Shown in pieces: positions 57,701 through 64,000 of a stretch of DNA of 64,000 nt (position 1 is its first letter; every line of letters starts with the position of its first letter). The stretch comes from Polydactylus sextarius (lineage: Eukaryota; Chordata; Actinopteri; Polynemidae). Below the pieces are notes generated by a model, which was not told the DNA's origin, ran no database searches, and worked only from the letters and a program-made list of their open reading frames with translations. Made by a program: the position numbers and the translations under genes. The stretch spans positions 16,841,313-16,905,312 of the forward strand of contig CM028909.1 of assembly GCA_016801845.1 (NCBI GenBank). Direction: 5' to 3'.

Positions 57701-60700
57701 GATCTAGATTTATGTTGTAGCTGCTAAACGAGTCTGAGCTCATGGAGCTGTGAAATATGTCCCATATTTCTTCTGTTTTTCTGTAAAGGAAGCGGCAAAG
57801 CATGGCAGGATTTTTTACTACTTCGCCTGGGTGATGCTTCACAGATGTAGAATACATGTGTGACCTTATGAGGACAACAAAGGATGGATCCTTCTAAATC
57901 ACTATGTGCATAAACACATTTTAAGTATCTTCATGAGGCCAAAACCCATTCATTCACACAACCTTCACTCTTGTTGCCAAACTATAAGGACAGTTAATAC
58001 ACTTGTGCACTCAGGCAATTTTCTTTTACATCTCTGCTCACACACATACTTGTCTCTCTGTAATTGTGACGACACTCGTAGACATAATGCATTCTACAGC
58101 CCCTAACCATCACAAAGAAACGCTTAACTCTCACCTAACCTCAGTTGTAACCATAACTCAAAAACTAATTCTTAACCTTAGAACAGTCCTTTCAAGTTGT
58201 CCGACCAGCAAAAATGTCCTCATTGTTTAATGAGGACATTTGTCCACGCAACTATAGACAGATGCACGCACACATGCACACACTCTTTTGCTTGAGGTAA
58301 TGTGATTCATTATGCCCATACAGAGGTAGGGGGGATTGCAGGGTGGGGCAGCACCAGTAGCACAATTTGTCTCTGTGACTGTGGATTAGTGGAAACTGTT
58401 CCTCAGAGGCTGTTAACTGTTGCCCTGATCTGGCCAAGAAAGACAGCAGCAGCAGCAGCAGCAGCAGCATCTGGCTGCTGTGGCCACACCCAGCCCTGCC
58501 AGCCTTGGGTTGATCTGGGATAAGTGCCAGCCAGCCACTCAGACTGCAGCACTTGCTGTGCCACGGACACACAGACACACACATGTAATGTTAACCTAAA
58601 TATGTCACAGCAGCATTTATGTGCAATTACTCAAAAGTTCATAAACTGTGCCAAAAATGATTTTGCTTTGCTGTGATTGAGGGTTTCTTAAAATGACACA
58701 AACAAAGTCTGGATGAAGTGTGGCAAGCCGAGGTAGAGAGAAGAGATGAGGAAGGAAGACACCCGTCTTCTCCAGGAAGCTTTCACTTTCAGTGTTCTTT
58801 CACAAGCAAATACTTCTGCAATTGATTTTCTGGTGTTTCTGATGGTCGGTCACAGTTCACCTAAAGCCACTGAGAGTTTAAATCTGTTGGTGTTGGAGTG
58901 TAAATCAGTTGGTTCTTGCAAATTATGATATTCAGTGTCTCTGCCCCTCTGCTTTGCCCTCTCATTGAGGTCCTGGATCTGATCTCCAGTGATAATCTCA
59001 ATGTACCGTCTGAAGAGGAAGTGTACCGGGCTGTGTTGAGCTGGGTGAAACATGATATAGATGGACGCAGGCAACATGTACCATGGGTAAGAGTTGTTCC
59101 ACCTCACCTGAAATGATTCCTCAGCTCAACGTTTTAGTTAAATTATAATATGCATTAAAAAAAAACGCATCACATCAGCTTAATCTGTCTATCCTGATGC
59201 CAACTCACCACCTAACGTCTTCTGTCCTCGTCAGCTGATGAAGTGTGTACGGCTGCCGCTGCTGAGACGAGACTTTCTCATGAGTAATGTGGATACGGAG
59301 CTGCTGGTGCGTCATCACTCGGAGTGCAAAGACCTGCTGATCGAGGCTCTGAAGTACCACCTGATGCCTGAGCAGAGGGGAGTCCTCAGCAACAGCCGAA
59401 CGCGTCCACGACGCTGTGAGGGCGCCAGCCCTGTGCTCTTCGCCGTTGGTCAGTGTGCCCCTGAAGGTACCCACCAGGGTACATTTAGGCCACACATTTT
59501 ATGTTCAAACATGTACAAACATTAATGTAAAAATAGTGATATAGATACATGAAGTTAGATGTTGGCTGGGAGTTTTCAAGTATTCAAATATCAAGTCACT
59601 TTTCAAGTCAAAATCAAAAACTTACTTACCAAACCCTAACGCTTATTTGCAATAGCAACATACTCAAACCACTTCTACTGTGCTCACAATATTACATTTC
59701 AATGTTTACTTCTTGATGTTGAAGCATTTTTTTTACTTCATTGTGTGTCCCAGGTGGCGGCAGCCTGTTTGCCATCCACGGAGACTGTGAAGCATACGAC
59801 ACCAGGACAGACCGCTGGCACATGGTGGCGTCCATGTCCACTCGGCGGGCACGGGTGGGCGTGGCAGCCATTGGCAACAGACTCTATGCTGTTGGAGGGT
59901 GAGTGATGAACAAACCATGATTACATTTAATCTTTTACCCAAACATGACCTTGTGTGCTGTGAATGAATCCTGATGAGGAGGAAGATTGTGAGGTGGAAT
60001 CTGTTGATTTGCATGAAAAATGCTCCCAACTGATAGTGATGCAAAAACTATTCATCCTCTTCTCCTGATAAACTGTTGAGCTCTTTCCTGTTTTAAAAAT
60101 AGCTAACCATGATTGCTTTTTTGTTGTCATGCACAACCTCGATTCAACCTTGATCATAAAATAGCCTTTTCTAATTAATTTATAGGTATGACGGCACCTC
60201 AGACCTTGCAACTGTAGAGTCATATGACCCCATCACTAACTCCTGGCAACCTGAGGTTTCCATGGGAACACGACGGAGCTGTTTGGGTGTTGCTGTCCTG
60301 CATGGTCTCCTGTACGCTGCTGGAGGTTATGATGGAGCCTCCTGTCTCAACAGGTAAACACAACCCTTTTCTTTTTAAGCTTTATAACAGCGTTACAGAT
60401 TGTTGTAGCTTTTTTATGCACTTTCTAGACCTATCCAGAAATCTAAATAGGCAATACCATTGTATTAGATACAAGTAAATGAGTAAAGTAATTTGTCTTC
60501 TCTTACAGTGCGGAGCGTTATGACCCTCTGACCAGCACATGGACCTCAATTGCTGCCATGAGCACCCGAAGACGATATGTGCGGGTGGCAACTCTGGGTA
60601 GGAAATCATCACAGACATACTGTTCTACTTCACGTTTATGTTATACTGGCTATATTTTAATTCCTGAAATCAAGAGGGAGTTGCCACATTGGTATTCCCC

Positions 60701-63123
60701 TGCTAATATTTACATTCTGAGAATAAACTCCCTTTTTTTCCCCACAGATGGCAGCTTGTATGCAGTGGGAGGTTATGACAGCTCCTCACATCTCGCAACA
60801 GTGGAGAAATATGACCCCCAGGTAAATCATGTGCTGTGAAATTTGTCAAAGTAAAGCTGTCTGTTGCCAGGTTTAAATCAGCGGTTGTGGGAGGAAAAAA
60901 AACATGACATTATGGATAAATCTGTGAACATGTGACCAATTCTTGGTCTCTTGATTTGATGCACAGAGCAACACATGGACAGCCATCGCCAACATGCTGA
61001 GTCGACGCAGCAGTGCTGGAGTGGCCGTGCTTGACGGCATGCTGTACGTCGCAGGAGGCAATGATGGCACCAGCTGCCTCAACTCAGTAGAGCGGTTCAA
61101 CCCCAAGACTAACACCTGGGAGGGAGTGGCCCCCATGAACATACGCAGGTTAGTTTACATCCAGAATTCATGTTAATACAAACATTGAAACAGTTAAAAG
61201 CAAGTTTGTTTTTCAAAGATGATTCAAAAGTTAAAAGTGAAATTAAATCCACCCACTGGGAACAAAGAAAACAAAATATAAAATCTGTGTCTGTGACACG
61301 ATAATTCACTATTGTTACATTTCAGATGCACAAGTCACAAGAGCAGGTGAGAAAGCTGCTTGCAGCCAGATTTTTCCCGCCTCTTATGTCAAACAGATGC
61401 CAATTACTACTTTAAGAGGCTCATAAAATTAGCAGGCCCCGTTGCCTCTTGCCAAAAGCATATTAAGTCAAAGTGACACAGTTACATCACTCATTTCAAG
61501 CTTTTGTAAAAGAGGTTGAGAATCTTTACTAAAAAAAACAAAGCAGTCTTTCTACAGGCTATACGTTAAGGAACAAATAGGCCTTTTGCATGTTTTTGTT
61601 TTTTTCATTTGTTTGTGCGACCTGTGCAGCTGAGAGATGATTTATGACAAAGAAACTAATATAGGTCCCAGGCATTTAATAAATCAGACACACCTGAGCC
61701 AAGTGAGCTATAAGGACAACTCAATGCACTCAGTATTTTTGTCTGTTCAGCTTTTTCTTTCCTTCTTTTGTGCTTCATTACAAACATATGGCACCATATG
61801 GACGGGTGGATCATTCAAAACACTTTTTTTTTTTTGCCTTAACTTTGTTAAAAGTTAAAATCTGAAAAAAAACACTGTAGTCCTGTGTTTATGGAGTTCA
61901 TCAAAATAGTACCCCCACTGTAATTACTTTACTCTTTGTAAAAATCTTCCAGGCATGGGATTTGGGACATTTTGTCATCATCATCTTCCTTACTGCTTAA
62001 ACCTTCTTACAGCATATAATCATCAAATGACCCATTTTCCACAACAGGCGTATCTCTCTTCTTTCTTAAAAGATGAAACTTGCCTCGTGGGTGATTATCA
62101 AAACAGTCTTGCTCACACACTGTTCCAGCTTTGTACTGATACAAGATCAGCATAAAGAAGGTAGATTTAGAGATGCAGTGATTTAGGTAAACAAAGTAAA
62201 TTAATTTGTTTACCTGGTCACAGATGCACAAACATACATAGACAAACACTGTCTTTCTCTGAAAGTCAGGTTTCCGTGCTCCTATAGTATACTGATGATT
62301 TAACACTGTAGCCCCATGAATAACTTATGTGTTAATCAGCTGTGTGGCTTTGAGTGCTTTTCTTATCCAGTTGCTGAGAGGCTCCATTTACACAGTCCAA
62401 AATATCACACCGTGTTCACCACTAATCTGCCACATGTTGGTGCATATTTTGGCTCTAACAATCATTTAGATCAGAATAATCTTTCTACTCTGTATCTTGA
62501 TATTGACTGAAACTTTTGAAAATCAACATTTTTTTTTTTTTTGGCCTGAATCCTTTTTGATGGTGAAAAAAGATCTGTTGTCAACAAACCATAAACTTTT
62601 CTACTGGTTCTCTGTGACAATTAATGAGTAGGTGGGAAATTAGTTACTGCAATAATGATGCAATTCTGTTAATTGTAATGGAAATAGATCACACTCTCTC
62701 TTATCTTTCAGGTTTTAACTGCAAGAACTGACATTATTCATTTAGTGGCCTTACATGTTTTGAATGTAATGCAAAGGTTGCACTGTGGCCAATGTAAAAT
62801 AACAGCCACTTTCTTCTGTTGGCACTGCAATAAGTCTAGAATGAACTAGTTTATAGTTTATATTTCCTTCATCAGACGTTTGTTCTCTTTCCAGGAGCAC
62901 CCATGACCTGGTGTCTATGGATGGTTGGTTATATGCAGTGGGAGGTAATGACGGCAGTTCAAGTCTCAACTCCATCGAGAAATACAACCCACGCAGCAAC
63001 AAATGGGTCGCTGCCTCCTGTATGTTCACAAGGCGCAGCAGCGTGGGTGTGGCCGTGCTGGAGCTGCTCAACTTCCCGCCACCGTCCTCGCCCACCCTCT
63101 CAGTTTCCTCCACCAGTCTTTGA
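54067..63123 (+). CDS. klhl17: KLHL17 (actinfilin), BTB-BACK-Kelch protein
   Basis: Known as a neuronal F-actin-binding protein and a Cullin-3 substrate adaptor for the kainate receptor subunit GluR6. Coding exons: 54067-54280 (exon begins at 54016), 54957-55078, 55187-55408, 58970-59086, 59235-59448, 59754-59898, 60186-60353, 60509-60597, 60748-60821, 60967-61148 and 62895-63123. They total 1776 nt, or 591 aa plus TGA. The BTB domain is at about residues 35-145 (GLLCDIVLHVSNKEIKAHKV), BACK at about 150-260 and six Kelch repeats at about 300-575. The repeats are marked by YAVGGYDGTSDL, YAAGGYDGASCLN, YAVGGYDSSSHL, YVAGGNDGTSCLN and YAVGGNDGSSSLN. Near-identity to human runs to the shared C-terminus SSPTLSVSSTSL. 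I chose ATG 54067 (context CACC) because the upstream exon is not found; human has about 51 more N-terminal residues. The second ATG at 54070 is equally possible. Confidence 0.97.
54709..54750. repeat. (TA)n microsatellite
   Basis: About 21 TA units in the first KLHL17 coding intron. Confidence 0.95.
54957..55078 (+). CDS. klhl17: KLHL17 exon (BTB domain)
   Basis: 122 nt, acceptor CATGTAG, donor GTAAAG. It reads EMSESRQTHVTLHDIDPQAL then EQLVQYAYTAEIVVGEGNVQ, almost identical to human. Confidence 0.97.
55187..55408 (+). CDS. klhl17: KLHL17 exon (BTB end / BACK start)
   Basis: 222 nt, acceptor TTGCTAG, donor GTAGGG. It reads TLLPAASLLQLNGVRDACCK, then FLLSQLDPSNCLGIRGFADT and EEFMLLPLKQ. The L-P-A-A-S-L-L-Q helix is the 3-box/BACK region that contacts Cullin-3. 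Confidence 0.98.
58045..58250. repeat. Teleost dispersed repeat (ACATAATGCATTC ... CCCTAACC ... GACCAGCAAAAATGTCCTC family)
   Basis: A diverged copy of a repeat I recognise in many teleost genomes: TACTTGTCTCT, AGACATAATGCATTC, CCCTAACCATCACAA, CCTAACCTCAG, then GACCAGCAAAAATGTCCTC. It sits inside the 3.6-kb KLHL17 intron. Family name not assigned. Confidence 0.55.
58444..58469. repeat. (CAG)n trinucleotide repeat
   Basis: Between eight and nine CAG units in a KLHL17 intron, not coding. Confidence 0.93.
58970..59086 (+). CDS. klhl17: KLHL17 exon (BACK domain)
   Basis: 117 nt, donor GTAAGA. It reads VLDLISSDNLNVPSEEEVYR then AVLSWVKHDIDGRRQHVPW. Human has VPR where this has VPW. The acceptor (CTCATTGAG) has a purine at -3, which is weak, and follows a 3.6-kb intron. 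Confidence 0.94.
59235..59448 (+). CDS. klhl17: KLHL17 exon (BACK end to first Kelch strand)
   Basis: 214 nt, acceptor CTCGTCAG, donor GTCAGT. It contains LMKCVRLPLLRRDFLMSNVD, CKDLLIEALKYHLMPEQRGV and RTRPRRCEGASPVLFAVG, which match human closely. Confidence 0.97.
59754..59898 (+). CDS. klhl17: KLHL17 exon (Kelch repeat 1)
   Basis: 145 nt, acceptor GTCCCAG, donor GTGAGT. It reads GGSLFAIHGDCEAYDTRTDR then WHMVASMSTRRARVGVAAIG and NRLYAVGG. Confidence 0.98.
60186..60353 (+). CDS. klhl17: KLHL17 exon (Kelch repeat 2)
   Basis: 168 nt, acceptor TTTATAG, donor GTAAAC. It reads YDGTSDLATVESYDPITNSW, MGTRRSCLGVAVLHGLLYAA and GGYDGASCLN. Confidence 0.98.
60509..60597 (+). CDS. klhl17: KLHL17 exon (Kelch repeat 3)
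   Basis: 89 nt, acceptor TCTTACAG, donor GTAGGA. It reads AERYDPLTSTWTSIAAMSTR then RRYVRVATL. Confidence 0.97.
60748..60821 (+). CDS. klhl17: KLHL17 exon (Kelch repeat 4, first part)
   Basis: 74 nt, acceptor CCCCACAG, donor GTAAAT. It reads GSLYAVGGYDSSSHLATVEK then YDPQ. Confidence 0.97.
60967..61148 (+). CDS. klhl17: KLHL17 exon (Kelch repeats 4-5)
   Basis: 182 nt, acceptor ATGCACAG, donor GTTAGT. It reads SNTWTAIANMLSRRSSAGVA, LYVAGGNDGTSCLNSVERFN and WEGVAPMNIR. Human has VNVW for SNTW at the start, so the first two residues depend on the exact acceptor. Confidence 0.96.
61149..62894 (+). other. klhl17: KLHL17 last intron
   Basis: 1746-nt AT-rich intron with short T- and A-runs. No exon, repeat family or regulatory element was recognised. 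Confidence 0.6.
62895..63123 (+). CDS. klhl17: KLHL17 exon (Kelch repeat 6 and C-terminus)
   Basis: 229 nt including TGA at 63121-63123, acceptor TTTCCAG. It reads STHDLVSMDGWLYAVGGNDG, SSLNSIEKYNPRSNKWVAAS, CMFTRRSSVGVAVLELLNFP and the tail PPSSPTLSVSSTSL. It follows a 1.7-kb intron. Confidence 0.98.
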
Positions 63124-64000
63124 CACGGGGTCACCGCATGGCTGAGCTCAGCCTCTGCTGCCAAAGCCCAGACTGGCTCTGGGAAGAGACGCAACTGCTC
63201 AGTTTGAGATGGGTCAAGGAAGAGGACAAGGAGTTGGCAAGTAAACGGATGGAAGGAGTAGAGGAGAAAGGGTCGTGTCTATGAGGCTTCTGGTTTGGTT
63301 GATATATAATATCTTCAAGAATTAGTGACACACTTGGTAAAAAATTGAAAACCATGGTTTTAAAAAAACATGTACAGCTTAAGTCATTAATTGCCTGTTG
63401 TTTGTTCCAGAAGTAACTATTAATTTTTTCATGTATAGTTACTTGTGATCCACCAAGATCGACCAAAGCTTTCTTCAATTTCATTTTTTTAAAAACAGTT
63501 TATTACATCATTACCCTCTGGTTGCTTTTTTTTTTTTTTACCAAGTTGCCAATAATTCTGGACTGCACTTTCCAGGTGCCTGAGACTTCACTGTACAGCG
63601 CCACCACACAGATATCAGCTCCCATCCTCTTTAAGAGTACAAAGATATCACTGGATAAAGATGTGTGATTGGCCTATCCTCAAGCCCTATATATTTTTTC
63701 CCATCATTCCAGTGTTTGACACACTCATCGTGAAACGTGGTGGACACTTAACGCTGTTGTGTGATGTAAATGTTTTTGGTTTGATGTTGCCGTCTTCTGC
63801 AGAACTTTGATTTTGATGTCAGGATTTTTGTTTTGCAATAATATGTAAAAACAAAACAAAAACAAACAAAAAAAAAGAAACTAAATTATTTTACTTTTGG
63901 AATGTAGCGTTTGACTGGTCGTACCATGCATGTTTACATATTGGCATTGACTCCCGACAGGAGGATAAAATGTTTTTAGTGCAGCTGTGTCACACTAGGT
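63124..64000 (+). other. klhl17: KLHL17 3' UTR (continues past window)
   Basis: Non-coding. No AATAAA was seen before the window end, so the UTR may extend further. An A-rich stretch lies near 63850-63880. Confidence 0.5.

Larger units (their letters stand above)
54281..58969 (+). other. klhl17: KLHL17 introns before the BACK exons
   Basis: Introns 54281-54956, 55079-55186 and 55409-58969. They hold (TA)n at 54709-54750, a teleost dispersed repeat at about 58045-58250 and (CAG)n at 58444-58469. No further exon was found. Confidence 0.6.

Overview
This window is vertebrate nuclear DNA, almost certainly from a ray-finned (teleost) fish. It holds spliced genes with GT-AG introns, dense microsatellites (CA/GT, GA/CT, TA, GATA), a decayed hAT transposon fragment and a repeat family I recognise from teleost genomes. 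I see no prokaryotic genes, CRISPR arrays, rRNA or tRNA genes.

Three protein-coding genes are present: SAMD11 (+ strand, 5' end cut off by the window start, last coding base 33785), NOC2L (- strand, start codon at 51149, stop at 36443) and KLHL17 (+ strand, start codon at 54067, stop at 63123). This is the same order and orientation as in human 1p36.33, so the window is a conserved syntenic block. I traced 11 coding exons for SAMD11, 18 for NOC2L and 11 for KLHL17. All junctions are GT-AG and all phases are consistent. The assembled NOC2L is 762 aa and KLHL17 is 591 aa; the visible SAMD11 part is about 692 aa.

Layout: 1-33785 is SAMD11, dominated by large introns (7-8 kb at the 5' end) filled with microsatellites and GC-richer islands that look like cis-regulatory elements. 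33786-36442 is the convergent SAMD11/NOC2L 3' interval. 36443-51149 is NOC2L. 51150-54015 is the divergent NOC2L/KLHL17 promoter region plus probable 5' non-coding sequence of KLHL17. 54016-63123 is KLHL17, and 63124-64000 is its 3' UTR or flank.

The three proteins do not form one pathway. SAMD11 is a SAM-domain, Polycomb-associated nuclear protein known from photoreceptors. NOC2L is a nucleolar ribosome-biogenesis factor and histone acetyltransferase inhibitor. KLHL17 (actinfilin) is a BTB-BACK-Kelch substrate adaptor for Cullin-3. Nothing here is a clearly new system. The most interesting unexplained material is non-coding: an array of nuclear-receptor half-sites next to an RFX X-box, several more X-box palindromes, a homeodomain/CRX-like palindromic element, a possible internal SAMD11 promoter with a G-quadruplex tract, and a GC-rich exon-like segment in the first SAMD11 intron. 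All of these are read by eye and none is tested by alignment.
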